Part shown: piece by piece, positions 6,151 to 14,240 of the stretch
How the letters are laid out: each line of letters opens with the position of its first letter
Numbering within the stretch: position 1 is the first letter of the stretch
Assembly (NCBI GenBank): GCA_018402095.1
Contig: JAGYJO010000022.1
Location: 1 to 14,305, forward strand
Direction: 5' to 3'
From: a bacterium
Lineage (GTDB): Bacteria; Margulisbacteria; Marinamargulisbacteria; SXXA01
DNA length: 14,305 bases
The notes under the pieces: generated by a model
Database searches by the model: none
Told to the model about the DNA's origin: nothing
What the model saw: the letters and a program-made list of their open reading frames with translations, nothing else
Translations under genes and position numbers: made by a program

Positions 6151-7501
6151 AATTGGGTATAGAATAAATCGAAATACGGTCCATAATGTCCTGTATTTTG
6201 GCACGACACGCTTGGGGGAAAGCCGATAGTCGTAGCCAAGCAGAAGATGAATCCCGTCCTAAATGCGCAGGGATAATAAAGTATTTGAACCGTAGGGTGG
6301 AAATTCGTTGCTTGCGTTCTGTTTCAGATAAAAGTGTGTTTTAAAACCAGCAACACATTATAGACCAGACACTGAACAAGCATGGCGGCTTCGTAGCCCA
6401 AAATTGGGTCATAGAAAACTCTTCCAAAGCCAGATCCTCCTTGAGCTCTTTAATCGTGTTTTCGTCATTAGAGCGCAATCTAATCGTACGCCAAACCGTA
6501 AGAGTGGTCCTCCGTCATATTTGTTACCCCAGATCCCATAGCGGTAGTCATGTGTATCCAGATCCATATCAAACAAACGCAATTGCCTTCCCAGTGCTTT
6601 TTCGTTTTTTGATGGACTGCCGGACCACAATATATCGCCTATGTTGCGCCCAGCTGGGGTGCTGATAATTGAACTCCGTAACGTTAATCCCGCTTCAACT
6701 TCTGTCCACGTCAGATGCTCATGATTTCGTTGAATAGTTGATACAATTTTGGCTAAATCACATATCTGGAGACTTTTATTCTATGGCCTCGATAACGATT
6801 CCATATAAAAACCAGAGTCTGCCAATACCCCTTTGACTTTAATTAGCTTGCTTACACGATGATAACAGCATTCGAAAAATCAATGATATTATTGGCTGAC
6901 GACGTGTTGCCTGCCCGATTCCAAAGATTCAAGACGATCTTGCTTCCATTTAAAATGCCAATAATGGATGATGTGAAGACGCCCTTCGTCGGATTTATAG
7001 CCCCCTTTTTCTAGCACCCTCTGACTTCCGTATCTCGTGATAACGGTCGAGTCAAAACTGAGCCAATCACTTTCTATTCGTGACCAATCCACAACCTTTT
7101 TTAGGTGGCTCCATATCCCATCAGAGATATGATTCACCTGACCTGCATTTTTGTATTTTATTGAAATATCGGGTCAATGTTGCTGCCGCTAATGGCAATC
7201 GTTTTAGCCCAAATACTGTTTTGATGATTTCGGGATTCCTGAGAGATACAACATATGCGAAAATCGGCTTTGCACCTGTGATTATCAGGGTAACAAATCC
7301 AAGCAGCGCTTTTCCTCTGCTTTCATTGCGTTCGGAGATACCTCTACGATGGGCATCATCGCCTTCAACGCCTCTTTGAATTTTGTCTTCTCAAAAACAT
7401 ATTAGCAAACTGAACCCGCCATATGACGTGATTTTTTTATCGCTAAACCCCACTTTTACCCCATTTATACGGTGGATCTTTTCCGTCTTTTTTGTCATCA
7501 T
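6131..7501 (-). pseudogene. IS1380-family DDE transposase, degenerate
   Basis: The original start is clear: ATG at 7501 with AAAGGAGG eight bases before it, beginning MMTKKTEKIHRI and continuing SDKKITSYGGFSLL before a premature TGA. Family segments then follow in order but in changing frames: EALKAMMPIVEVSPNAMK, PEIIKTVFGLKRLPLAATTL, DWLSFDSTVITRYG (7060-7020, first catalytic Asp), KVKGVLADSGF (second Asp), DENTIKELKEDLALEEF (catalytic Glu region) and ISTLRFKYFIIPAHLGR near the C-terminus. The frame that reaches the C-terminus ends at TGA 6131-6133. About 457 codons span the region, matching a full-length enzyme of 430-460 residues. At least four frame changes plus several stops mean no active protein. 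The longest surviving fragments are 6409-6630 and 6889-7137. Confidence 0.85.
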
Positions 7502-7590
7502 CTTTGTGGCCTCCTTTTTTGTATTTTGACCGCTTGATTTTATCAAGTTTATGCTCAATTGGAGGCCACTTCTTTTTATCTCTTTATTTT

Positions 7591-7606
7591 AACTGCATTT
7601 TTCGGG
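7591..7606 (-). repeat. IS right terminal inverted repeat
   Basis: AACTGCATTTTTCGGG is the perfect inverted partner of 5988-6003, followed by the target duplication TTGAA at 7607-7611. Confidence 0.85.
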
Positions 7607-7729
7607 TTGAATGTGGGTTTATTCGTGGCGGGTTAACTGTGATTTAAGTTGAAAGTGATTTTTTTTGTATTAGAGTGAATTCACTTATAGATAGTTTTTC
7701 TGTAAAAAGTGCTTAGAAAGGTGGTTCGT

Positions 7730-7928
7730 ATGAATGTTCTAAATCCTTCGAGTCTTTTAACTTTAGTCGTACTCAGAAGCATTTGATAAGCCGCCGCATG
7801 AAAAGCGCATCGGGATTTATTTGGATCTGAAATTTACTAATGATAGGACCCTATTGGCTAAAACTATTGAAAGTACTATTCTTAATGAAGATCCGAGGAA
7901 GAGCTGGGTCATCATTAGAAACTACTGA
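7730..7928 (+). pseudogene. Upstream fragments of a frameshifted gene, unknown family
   Basis: An ATG at 7730 has a good ribosome-binding site (AAAGGTGG, 5 nt away) but its frame, MNVLNPSSLLTLVVLRSI, stops at 7784-7786. In the next frame, 7776-7925 reads like real protein (EAFDKPPHEKRIGIYLDL, then LAKTIESTILNEDPRKSW) with no start of its own and a stop at 7926-7928. The frame after that continues as the 7840-8175 reading frame. The simplest reading is one gene of about 148 codons broken by two frameshifts; the alternative is sequencing error. I do not recognise the family. Confidence 0.4.
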
Positions 7929-8175
7929 TGCTGCTGCCATTCGTGATATATCACGAGAGAAAAAAATAGATCATGAAGAGGCCCTCGATTTATTTCTTGT
8001 TGGCTTAATTGAGTTGAATTTAGATTCTGTAAAAAAAGAACTGGCCCAGCATGGTGCGGATGATATTTTAAGCGCCCAAGCAACAGAGTTGGCAGCGCTT
8101 CTTTTAGATGAATCTGCTGCAGGTGCCGGTCAATATAGAGAAATTCTCTTAAGAAGATTAAGCGAAAATTATTAG
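7840..8175 (+). CDS. Hypothetical helical protein, probably the 3' part of a broken gene
   Basis: The frame is 111 residues long. The first 25 or so (MIGPYWLKLLKVLFLMKI) lack a ribosome-binding site and overlap a better-looking frame, so they are probably not native. From about SSLETTDAAAIRDIS onward the sequence is acidic, Ala/Leu/Glu-rich and predicted helical, ending ILLRRLSENY. No membrane segment or known motif is evident in that part. It is convergent with the next gene, with one base between the two stop codons. Function unknown. Confidence 0.45.
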   Translation: MIGPYWLKLLKVLFLMKIRGRAGSSLETTDAAAIRDISREKKIDHEEALDLFLVGLIELNLDSVKKELAQHGADDILSAQATELAALLLDESAAGAGQYREILLRRLSENY

Positions 8176-8176
8176 C

Positions 8177-8854
8177 TTAGAGTTTGGGGATGGGTGCTTG
8201 TCCAGCGATTCCTTGATAGTACTCTTTGTAAGTGACTATTTTTGAAATAATAACATCTTGGTTTTGAAGCTCTCTAAGGCGTACTTCCTCAATAAGGAAT
8301 TTCTTGATTTCATCATTCGGTACCAAATAGGCTTTGTGGCTAAAATCTTCTGACAATAACACAGCATAAAAAGGTCCATGCTGACCTGCGCTGTCTTCCC
8401 TATTGCCCATGGTTAAGGGGCCTAAAAAACTTTCCCGATTAATTTTTGTTTCTCCTATCATGACTTTAAATAGATTTAATAGGGGAATGCCTATTTTCTT
8501 AGAGAGTCCCACACTGCCTCCAAACCCTTTTGCAATAACACTTCTAGAAGATTCGTGAGCAAAGATGTTTTTTAACTCAGGGTCTTCTTTGAAGTTATAT
8601 CCTGATGGAAGTTGAGGAATAGGATTTGTGAATAAAGATCCTTGCGCCAATGCGTGTAGATCATATGATCTAGCTACGCTTTCCGTTGAGATTTGAGAAT
8701 ACCCTCCAATGACAGATCCATAATTATTACCTCTGTTGGAACTATTTCCCAATGGGGTACTTTGCCTTGATCTGAACAATCCGAAGCAATCTAAACGCTC
8801 ACAACAAGACCAATTAAAATATCCCCGATTTGAATTTTCTGGTATTCCATGCAT
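8177..8854 (-). CDS. Hypothetical protein with Cys-rich N-terminus
   Basis: The ATG at 8854 is preferred, giving 225 residues starting MHGIPENSN, because GGGGAGG stands 9 nt before it; a longer TTG start at 8872 would lie within that site. The N-terminal 30 residues hold three cysteines and several aromatic and basic residues (WSCCERLDCFGLFRSR). Then comes a Ser/Gly/Asn-rich stretch and, from about residue 75, a mixed globular domain with GFGGSVGLSKKIGIP and FYAVLLSEDFSHKAYLVP. The C-terminal 50 residues look helical and charged. No signal peptide is clear. It is AT-richer than the housekeeping genes, stands alone between unrelated genes, and I recognise no family. A secreted or host-directed role is possible but unsupported. 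Confidence 0.7.
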   Translation of the reverse strand: MHGIPENSNRGYFNWSCCERLDCFGLFRSRQSTPLGNSSNRGNNYGSVIGGYSQISTESVARSYDLHALAQGSLFTNPIPQLPSGYNFKEDPELKNIFAHESSRSVIAKGFGGSVGLSKKIGIPLLNLFKVMIGETKINRESFLGPLTMGNREDSAGQHGPFYAVLLSEDFSHKAYLVPNDEIKKFLIEEVRLRELQNQDVIISKIVTYKEYYQGIAGQAPIPKL

Positions 8855-9130
8855 GCAACAATTCCTCCCCAAAATAAATCCCTGAACTTATACAAGCGTG
8901 TCCTCTAAGCATGCGCTAAAATTCTAAACAGAGGGGGGCTGTCTTATCTGCTTAAGCGCAAGCATTTATAGGCGCCAAATGGCTTTTCTCCCAGAATCCC
9001 CCTTATAGAGTAGACCGTTATACTCTTTTATAAACCTGGCTTTTTGTAAACGCGCGGGCTTATCAGTAGCCTCTCTTTTTGGTACCTTTAAACTTTACTT
9101 ATTGAGATCCAAAACCCCCGGAGGCTTTTC
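8855..9130. other. Divergent intergenic region
   Basis: This stretch lies between the minus-strand hypothetical gene and fsa and must hold promoters for both. It contains GGAGG (9120-9124), 6 nt before the fsa ATG. I found no tRNA, convincing riboswitch or strong hairpin, and no promoter clear enough to place. Confidence 0.5.
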
Positions 9131-9778
9131 ATGCAATTTTTTATCGATACCGCTGACACAGATGCTATTCGCCGTGCCCATGAAATGGGTCTGGTAGACG
9201 GTGTTACCACCAACCCTTCTCTAATCAAAAAAGCAGGCAAAGACCATAAGGCTACGATTCAAGAAATCGGTACCATTACAGATGGCCCTATCTCTGTAGA
9301 AACCTTGAGTGAAACGGCTGAAGGCATGCTCAAAGAAGCAGACGAGTATATCACTTGGGGTAAAAATATCGTGATCAAAGTGGTCATGTCTCCTGAAGGC
9401 ATGAAGGCCGTCCGTGCCCTTTCTGCACGTGGTATTCGTACCAACGTGACCTTGATTTTCACCCCAATGCAGGCCTTGGTTGCGGCAAAGGCAGGCGCGA
9501 CCTATGTTAGTCCTTTTGTCGGTCGTTTGGATGACATTGCACAACCTGGTATCGAATTGATTCAGCAGATTCGTACGATTTTTGACAATTATGCGCTTGA
9601 TACGCAGATTTTGGTTGCCAGTGTGCGTCACCCGATTCACATGTTGGATGCGGCGTTGATCGGTGCCGATGTGGCCACGGTTCCCCCTGCAACGCTTTTG
9701 CAATTGTTCAAGCATCCCCTAACTGACCAAGGGATTGCCACATTTATAGAAGACGCCAAAGCTTGGCATAAAGGATAG
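9131..9778 (+). CDS. fsa: Transaldolase / fructose-6-phosphate aldolase (small TalC/Fsa type)
   Basis: Encodes 215 residues, the normal size for the small transaldolase group. Enzymes of this group transfer or cleave a dihydroxyacetone unit between sugar phosphates, linking the non-oxidative pentose phosphate pathway with glycolysis in the cytoplasm. Signature pieces are FFIDTAD at the start, GVTTNPSLI (24-32), the Schiff-base lysine K83 in NIVIKVVMSPEG, RTNVTLIFTPMQA, the GATYVSPFVGRLDD motif, and ADVATVPPATL near the end. The usual residue after K-(I/V) is proline (KIP or KVP) but here it is valine, which is slightly unusual. The start is fixed by GGAGG 6 nt upstream. Whether it acts as a true transaldolase or as an aldolase cannot be told from sequence; the symbol tal would be as apt. 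The valS start follows 6 nt after the stop. Confidence 0.93.
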   Translation: MQFFIDTADTDAIRRAHEMGLVDGVTTNPSLIKKAGKDHKATIQEIGTITDGPISVETLSETAEGMLKEADEYITWGKNIVIKVVMSPEGMKAVRALSARGIRTNVTLIFTPMQALVAAKAGATYVSPFVGRLDDIAQPGIELIQQIRTIFDNYALDTQILVASVRHPIHMLDAALIGADVATVPPATLLQLFKHPLTDQGIATFIEDAKAWHKG

Positions 9779-9784
9779 ACCACC

Positions 9785-12424
9785 ATGGGTGAGATGCAGA
9801 AAACCTATGCCCCGCATGACATAGAGGCGCGTCAGTATCAGGACTGGGAATCGAAGGGGCACTTTCAGCCCAAAGGGGACGGGCAACCGTTCTCTATCGT
9901 CATCCCACCGCCAAACGTGACGGGGGCACTGCATCTGGGCCATGCCTTGGAGCAAACACTCATCGACGTGCTCGTTCGTACCCGTCGCATGAAAGGGGAC
10001 AAAGTCCTCTGGCTCCCAGGGACGGATCACGCAGGGATCGCGACACAAAACGTGGTGGAGCGTGAACTCGCAAAGACCGGCCAAACCCGCCATGAATTGG
10101 GGCGTGAAGCCTTTATCGAGCGGGTCTGGGAATGGAAAGAAGAATACGGTAATCGCATTACCAACCAAATGCGTCGCTTGGGGATTTCCATTGATTGGTC
10201 CCGTGAGCGGTTTACTATGGATGCTGGGTGTGAAGAGGCGGTCTATCAAACCTTTGCGTCTCTTCACGAACGGGGCTTGTTGTACCGTGGGGCCTATATC
10301 ATCAACTGGTGTCCCCGCTGTACGACGGCACTTTCCGATATCGAAGTCGAACACGAAGAGGCCCAAGGGTCGATGTGGCAGATTCGCTATCGTGTCGTAG
10401 GTGCATCTCCGGGGTTTGGGGACTACGTTACAGTCGCGACTACCCGTCCTGAAACGATGTTCGGTGACCAAGCCGTCGCCGTTCACCCCGAAGACGAGCG
10501 CTATGCCCATTTAATTGGAAAGTTCCTCGAATTGCCGATTACCGGACGTCGTATTCCTATCGTTGGGGATACGGCTGTTGATCCGACATTTGGTACGGGC
10601 GCGGTGAAAGTCACTCCTGCCCATGACCCCAATGACTTTGAAATCGGCCAACGCCATGGGCTGAGCCCACTGTTGGTCATGGATATTCATGGCGTCATGA
10701 ATGATGAGGTTCCAGCGCCTTTCCGTGGGATGGACCGTATGGCCTGTCGCAAAGCCTTGGTCGCTGCCTTGGAAGCGTCGGGGAACTTGGGCGAGACCAA
10801 GCCACACACGCTATCACGTGGACACTGCTATCGCTGTAAGACTGTTATTGAGCCGTATTTGTCCAAACAGTGGTTTGTGAAAATGTCGGCATTGGCGAAA
10901 GATGCCATCGATGTGGTGGCGGACAAAACGATTGAATTTGTGCCTGCGCGTTATGAAAAACTCTATTTTGACTGGATGGAAAATATCCGTGAATGGTGTG
11001 TCTCTCGCCAAATCTGGTGGGGACATCGTATTCCTGTTTGGTATCCCGAAGATGCGCCCGAAGACTATGTCGTGAGTCGCGATATGCCTCAGGATGGCCG
11101 TGTCTATACCCAAGATCCCGATGTGCTGGATACATGGTTTTCCTCTGCCATTTGGCCTTTTTCCACGATGGGTTGGCCAGAAAAAACAGCCGACATGGCC
11201 GATTTTTATCCGACAACCATGTTGGTGACCGGCTATGATATTTTGACATTTTGGGTGTCTCGGATGGTCACGATGGGATTGGCGCTGACAGAAAAAGCCC
11301 CTTTTTCAACGGTGTATATTCATGGTCTGGTGCGTGATAGCCAAGGCAAAAAGATGAGCAAATCCACAGGGAACGTCGTGGATCCGTTGGAGATGATTGA
11401 TCGCTATGGTGCGGATGCCTTGCGTTTTGCGTTGGCGTCTTTGGCGACGTTGGGTGGTCAGGATATTCGTTTTTCTGAGGAAAAAGTAGAAACCTCTCGC
11501 AACTTTGCCAACAAGATCTGGAACGCCTCACGCTTTGTCTTGATGACGCTGGATCAGCTAGAGCTGACGGTGGACTTCGCATGGCCCGAGCCTGTGGCGG
11601 CGGCGGACCATTGGTTGTTGGGTCGTTTTGCTGAAACGCTCAAAACGGTTGAGCATTGTTTTGAACAATACAATTTTGCGTTGGCAACAGAATCTCTCTG
11701 GGATTTCTTTTGGAATGTGACCTGTGACTGGTATCTCGAAGTGAGCAAGCAAGACAAGGCCGGCTCCTTGCCGTTGTTGGTCATGGCGGTGTTGAAATCC
11801 GTGCAGTTGCTTCACCCGTATATGCCGTTTATTACCGATGAAATATGGCAGCTTTTCCGCGACTCCGGTCGTGTGACGGGGATGCCAACCGAGAGTGTGA
11901 TGATGAGTGCATGGCCGACGCTTGCGGAGATGTCGGCTTTTGATGCCGGTGTTGCCACCCGTTTTGCGGCTATGACGGATGTGATTCGTGAAATTCGTTA
12001 TTTGCGTCAGCAGGCGAATATAGCGCCTGGGGTTGCGGTACCGGTGAGTATCCAAGGTCCAGCGGAAGCGGTGGCTGATTTGCAAACGGCGACGGATATT
12101 TTGACACGGTTGGCGAAGGTCTCGACCTTGTCCGTTTTGACGGCGGAAGATGCGATCCCGAGTGGGGCATCGGCGGCGGCTGTGGGGAGTTTGAGTCTCT
12201 ACTTGCACATTGGCGATGTCATCGACAAAGGCGCAGAAGTCAAACGCTTAACGAAAGAAATTGAACGTCTGGAAGCCGCGATTGTGACACTCAAAACCCG
12301 GTTGTCGGATCCTGGCTTTTTGGGCAAAGCACCGGCTGCGGTGGTGGACAAAAACAAAGCCCAGTTGGCCCAGTGGGAAGATGAGCTAACGGCATTCTCC
12401 GCCCAGAGGGCGTCCTTTGCCTGA
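9785..12424 (+). CDS. valS: Valyl-tRNA synthetase
   Basis: Encodes 879 residues, complete and in the normal bacterial range. ValRS charges tRNA-Val and removes mischarged threonine. Seen in order are PPPNVTGALHLGHAL (HLGH at 50-53), WLPGTDHAGIATQ, the editing-domain motifs TTRPETMFGDQAVAVHP and GTGAVKVTPAHDPNDFE, WCVSRQIWWGHRIP, DVLDTWFSSA, and GKKMSKSTGN (KMSKS at 523-527). The anticodon-binding domain follows, and then the C-terminal coiled coil typical of ValRS (about 810-875, including LTKEIERLEAAIVTLKTRL). The ATG at 9785 follows AAGGA by 9 nt; this site overlaps the end of fsa, so the two genes are probably cotranscribed and perhaps translationally coupled. No T-box leader is present. 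Unlike ileS and folC it contains no palindromic insert. Confidence 0.97.
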   Translation: MGEMQKTYAPHDIEARQYQDWESKGHFQPKGDGQPFSIVIPPPNVTGALHLGHALEQTLIDVLVRTRRMKGDKVLWLPGTDHAGIATQNVVERELAKTGQTRHELGREAFIERVWEWKEEYGNRITNQMRRLGISIDWSRERFTMDAGCEEAVYQTFASLHERGLLYRGAYIINWCPRCTTALSDIEVEHEEAQGSMWQIRYRVVGASPGFGDYVTVATTRPETMFGDQAVAVHPEDERYAHLIGKFLELPITGRRIPIVGDTAVDPTFGTGAVKVTPAHDPNDFEIGQRHGLSPLLVMDIHGVMNDEVPAPFRGMDRMACRKALVAALEASGNLGETKPHTLSRGHCYRCKTVIEPYLSKQWFVKMSALAKDAIDVVADKTIEFVPARYEKLYFDWMENIREWCVSRQIWWGHRIPVWYPEDAPEDYVVSRDMPQDGRVYTQDPDVLDTWFSSAIWPFSTMGWPEKTADMADFYPTTMLVTGYDILTFWVSRMVTMGLALTEKAPFSTVYIHGLVRDSQGKKMSKSTGNVVDPLEMIDRYGADALRFALASLATLGGQDIRFSEEKVETSRNFANKIWNASRFVLMTLDQLELTVDFAWPEPVAAADHWLLGRFAETLKTVEHCFEQYNFALATESLWDFFWNVTCDWYLEVSKQDKAGSLPLLVMAVLKSVQLLHPYMPFITDEIWQLFRDSGRVTGMPTESVMMSAWPTLAEMSAFDAGVATRFAAMTDVIREIRYLRQQANIAPGVAVPVSIQGPAEAVADLQTATDILTRLAKVSTLSVLTAEDAIPSGASAAAVGSLSLYLHIGDVIDKGAEVKRLTKEIERLEAAIVTLKTRLSDPGFLGKAPAAVVDKNKAQLAQWEDELTAFSAQRASFA

Positions 12425-12522
12425 AGCGGAAGAGGGGGGCGTGCTGCATGTTCGGGCGACGACCCAAGTGACAAAGGCTCGTCTACGGGGGCTTGGGGGC
12501 GCTGGCCCCAGCTAAAACCAAC

Positions 12523-12555
12523 CAGATTCAAACGTGCAAAGCACGTTTGAATCTG
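12523..12555. repeat. 33-nt perfect palindrome over the folC start codon
   Basis: The segment 12523-12537, containing GATTCAAACGTGC, pairs over 15 perfect base pairs with 12541-12555 around an AAA loop. The GTG start of folC (12534-12536) lies in the 5' arm. In the mRNA this stem would bury the start codon. The 109-nt gap before it, after valS, also holds a weaker GC-rich stem (about 12491-12512) without a T-run. Confidence 0.85.
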
Positions 12556-13919
12556 TATTATCGCGATTATCGCAATTCAAACACCGTCGTGGAATTCGCT
12601 ATGATCTGACAGACTTCCTCGCTGCATGTGCGTGTTTCGACCATCCCGAACGGCGTTTGCCACCCGTCATTCATGTGGCTGGCACGAACGGCAAAGGCTC
12701 CACGGTGGCGTATTTGGCCACGGGTTTACGGGCGCTTGGCCTACGTGTCGGGACCTATACCTCGCCGCATATGCAATCGTATTGTGAGCGATTGTCTGAC
12801 AATGACGGCCCTATTTCTGAAGCAGACTTTTGTGCGTTGGCAGACCACGTGATGACAGGTTTGTCGCCAGATTTGGCGGAAAAAATCACTGAGTTTGAGA
12901 TTCTTACCCTCATGGCATTTTTGCATTTTGCAGTGGGATCCAAGGTTCTGGCCTCCCCCTTTAAAGAAAGGGGGATTGAGGGGGATTTGCCCGAAATGGG
13001 ATCCAAAGGGCGACAGCCCTTTGAACAAAAAACAAGTTCTCTCGACGAAGTCGAGAGAACGCCAAGTTTCGATATCGTGATTATCGAAACAGGTCTCGGT
13101 GGCCGCCTAGACGCGACGAACGTCGTGACGCCGATCGCTAGTGTGATCACCCCCATCGGTCTGGACCATCAAGACATCCTAGGCGACACCCTAGCGAAAA
13201 TCGCCGCTGAAAAAGCAGGTATTATCAAGCATGGGGTGCCTGTATTTACAGCCATCCAAGATTCCCTCGCGCAGTCTGTATTGTCCGCGACAGCCCTCTC
13301 GCATAACGCATTTTTAAAGACGGTGCCCCCCTGGGACAAACTGCCAGAAAGCTTCGTCATGCGCGGTGACTACCAACGTCAAAATGCCGCTCTGGCCTAC
13401 GCGGTGATGTCTTGGCTGTTTGAGGGTGCTGATTCGATGATGATGCCGCAAGAAATGTTGGATCATGACTTCTTGGCGCCTGCGATGGTGTGGGGCCGGT
13501 TCACGGTGCTGCATATGGCCGGTCGCCGCGTGATCATCGATGGCGCGCACAATGCGCATGGCTTACGTGGACTGCAAGATAGTCTGCGTGCGCATGGCGT
13601 TGACTCTCCTACTGTGTGGATGGGTATTCTGAAAAACCGTCCGCTGGCCGACATGCTCACGTCTTGGGAGGGTTGGGCTTCAGCGTTGTGGTACAGCGAT
13701 TTCGCGCCGGGGACGTCTCATGGGTTTGCGGATGTGCAGGCTTTGGGACTTTCGTTGCCATGCAAAGACGTTGCGATGCCAGAAACCAAAGTTGCTTTTG
13801 AGGCGATGTTGTCGGAAATTCCCGAGGGTGGGGATTTGGTGATTACGGGGTCTTTGTATTTTTTGGCGGGGGTTGGGGGGTGGTTAGGCTCCCAAACAAA
13901 GTCTGAACCGTTGATTTAA
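12534..13919 (+). CDS. folC: Folylpolyglutamate / dihydrofolate synthase with in-frame insertion
   Basis: FolC adds glutamate to dihydropteroate and folates in the cytoplasm, an ATP-dependent Mur-ligase-type reaction. Of its 461 residues, about 44 are an insertion. Motifs present are HVAGTNGKGSTVAY (P-loop, 50-57), YTSPHMQSYCER, ETGLGGRLDATNVV (185-198), GLDHQDILGDTLAKIAAEKAG and VIIDGAHNAHGLRGL. Residues about 135-178, between helix AFLHFAV and strand FDIVIIETGLGG, are encoded by three palindromic elements and have no counterpart in the family. The GTG at 12534 is the only start between an upstream TAA (12513) and the first conserved residues; it has no Shine-Dalgarno site and lies in a perfect palindrome. 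The C-terminal codons (SEPLI) and stop come from a dispersed repeat. The gene follows valS by 109 nt. The insertion lies before a conserved strand and may be a surface loop, so activity is plausible but unproven. Confidence 0.93.
   Translation: MQSTFESVLSRLSQFKHRRGIRYDLTDFLAACACFDHPERRLPPVIHVAGTNGKGSTVAYLATGLRALGLRVGTYTSPHMQSYCERLSDNDGPISEADFCALADHVMTGLSPDLAEKITEFEILTLMAFLHFAVGSKVLASPFKERGIEGDLPEMGSKGRQPFEQKTSSLDEVERTPSFDIVIIETGLGGRLDATNVVTPIASVITPIGLDHQDILGDTLAKIAAEKAGIIKHGVPVFTAIQDSLAQSVLSATALSHNAFLKTVPPWDKLPESFVMRGDYQRQNAALAYAVMSWLFEGADSMMMPQEMLDHDFLAPAMVWGRFTVLHMAGRRVIIDGAHNAHGLRGLQDSLRAHGVDSPTVWMGILKNRPLADMLTSWEGWASALWYSDFAPGTSHGFADVQALGLSLPCKDVAMPETKVAFEAMLSEIPEGGDLVITGSLYFLAGVGGWLGSQTKSEPLI
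12936..13067 (+). repeat. Composite palindromic element inserted in frame in folC
   Basis: Three perfect hairpins follow each other. CCCCCTTT-AAAG-AAAGGGGG is at 12955-12974. CAAAGGGC-GACA-GCCCTTTG is at 13004-13023. GTTCTCTCGAC-GAA-GTCGAGAGAAC is at 13036-13060. GGGATCCAA occurs directly repeated at 12935-12943 and 12998-13006, suggesting two successive insertions or an internal duplication. The first part, read on the minus strand, gives NPPFFKGG, a peptide I know from spurious translations of a widespread intergenic palindrome. The total is about 132 nt, a multiple of three with no stop in the folC frame. Exact ends are uncertain. Confidence 0.8.
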
Positions 13920-13959
13920 CTGATTTTATTGATTTATCTGAGTTGGTTTTGGGTGGATT
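13895..13959 (+). repeat. Direct repeat, copy 1 (holds the folC stop codon)
   Basis: This 65-bp stretch, with core GTCTGAACCGTTGATTTAAC, recurs at 14241-14305 with two mismatches (13900 and 13927). Its first part encodes the end of folC, including TAA 13917-13919. It is an AT-rich repeat of the GATTTA/TGATT type. Confidence 0.85.
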
Positions 13960-13996
13960 CGTCGGTTGAATTATTGTTCGTCTTGTATTCGTTTTT

Positions 13997-14042
13997 AATC
14001 ATCATAATCACTTCAATCAGGTGCAATCAATGGTTCAGACAA
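13997..14042 (-). repeat. Diverged inverted copy of the same repeat
   Basis: Read on the minus strand from 14042 this begins TTGTCTGAACCATTGATT and continues with CTGATT and GATTAT segments, parallel to the direct copies at 13897 and 14243. With copy 1 it could form a long imperfect stem. Between the copies and the next palindrome there is no credible gene; a 32-codon frame from 14030 has no ribosome-binding site. Confidence 0.6.
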
Positions 14043-14148
14043 GGGTCGCCATGTCACACCCATACATGACGCCACGCGAGTATTCACCGCCGGGTAATGC
14101 ACTATTTCGGGTAAATCCGTCGTTGTAAATGTGCTGACGGAGAATCGT

Positions 14149-14202
14149 GGGCGCAATGAATTGCGCCCCTACAAAAAAACCGTTGGCGAAACATTTTTCG
14201 CC
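14149..14202. repeat. Two adjacent palindromes in the terminal repeat block
   Basis: GGGCGCAAT-GA-ATTGCGCCC (14149-14168) is a perfect 9-bp stem followed by CCTAC and A7. GGCGAAA-CATT-TTTCGCC (14185-14202) is a perfect 7-bp stem. Both look like small dispersed palindromic repeats. The first could also act as a transcription stop. A GGATCCAAAA follows at 14227-14236, echoing the motif in the folC insert. Confidence 0.65.
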
Positions 14203-14240
14203 CACTACGGGATGGGGTCATGCGGAGGATCCAAAATCCG

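Larger units (their letters stand above)
5988..7606. mobile_element. IS1380-like insertion sequence, complete ends, dead transposase
   Basis: A 1619-bp element is bounded by perfect 16-bp inverted repeats starting CCCGAAAAATGCAGTT, and flanked on both sides by the 5-bp direct repeat TTGAA (5983-5987 and 7607-7611), the expected target-site duplication. The single minus-strand transposase gene has the family's DDE signature segments but is broken by stops and frameshifts. Length, end sequence and duplication size agree with what I know of IS1380-like elements. The base composition is visibly more AT-rich than in the neighbouring synthetase genes. It could move only if a transposase is supplied from elsewhere. 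Confidence 0.85.

Noticed and set aside
12449..12472. Tiny frame MFGRRPK between valS and folC
   Set aside because: It has a purine-rich stretch upstream but only seven codons and no sign of conservation that I can assess.
12741..13028. Minus-strand frame containing NPPFFKGG opposite folC
   Set aside because: This is the spurious translation of a palindromic repeat and of the folC antisense strand, not a gene.
14030..14128. 32-codon frame starting MVQTRVAMSHP
   Set aside because: It starts inside a dispersed repeat, has no ribosome-binding site and overlaps repetitive DNA.
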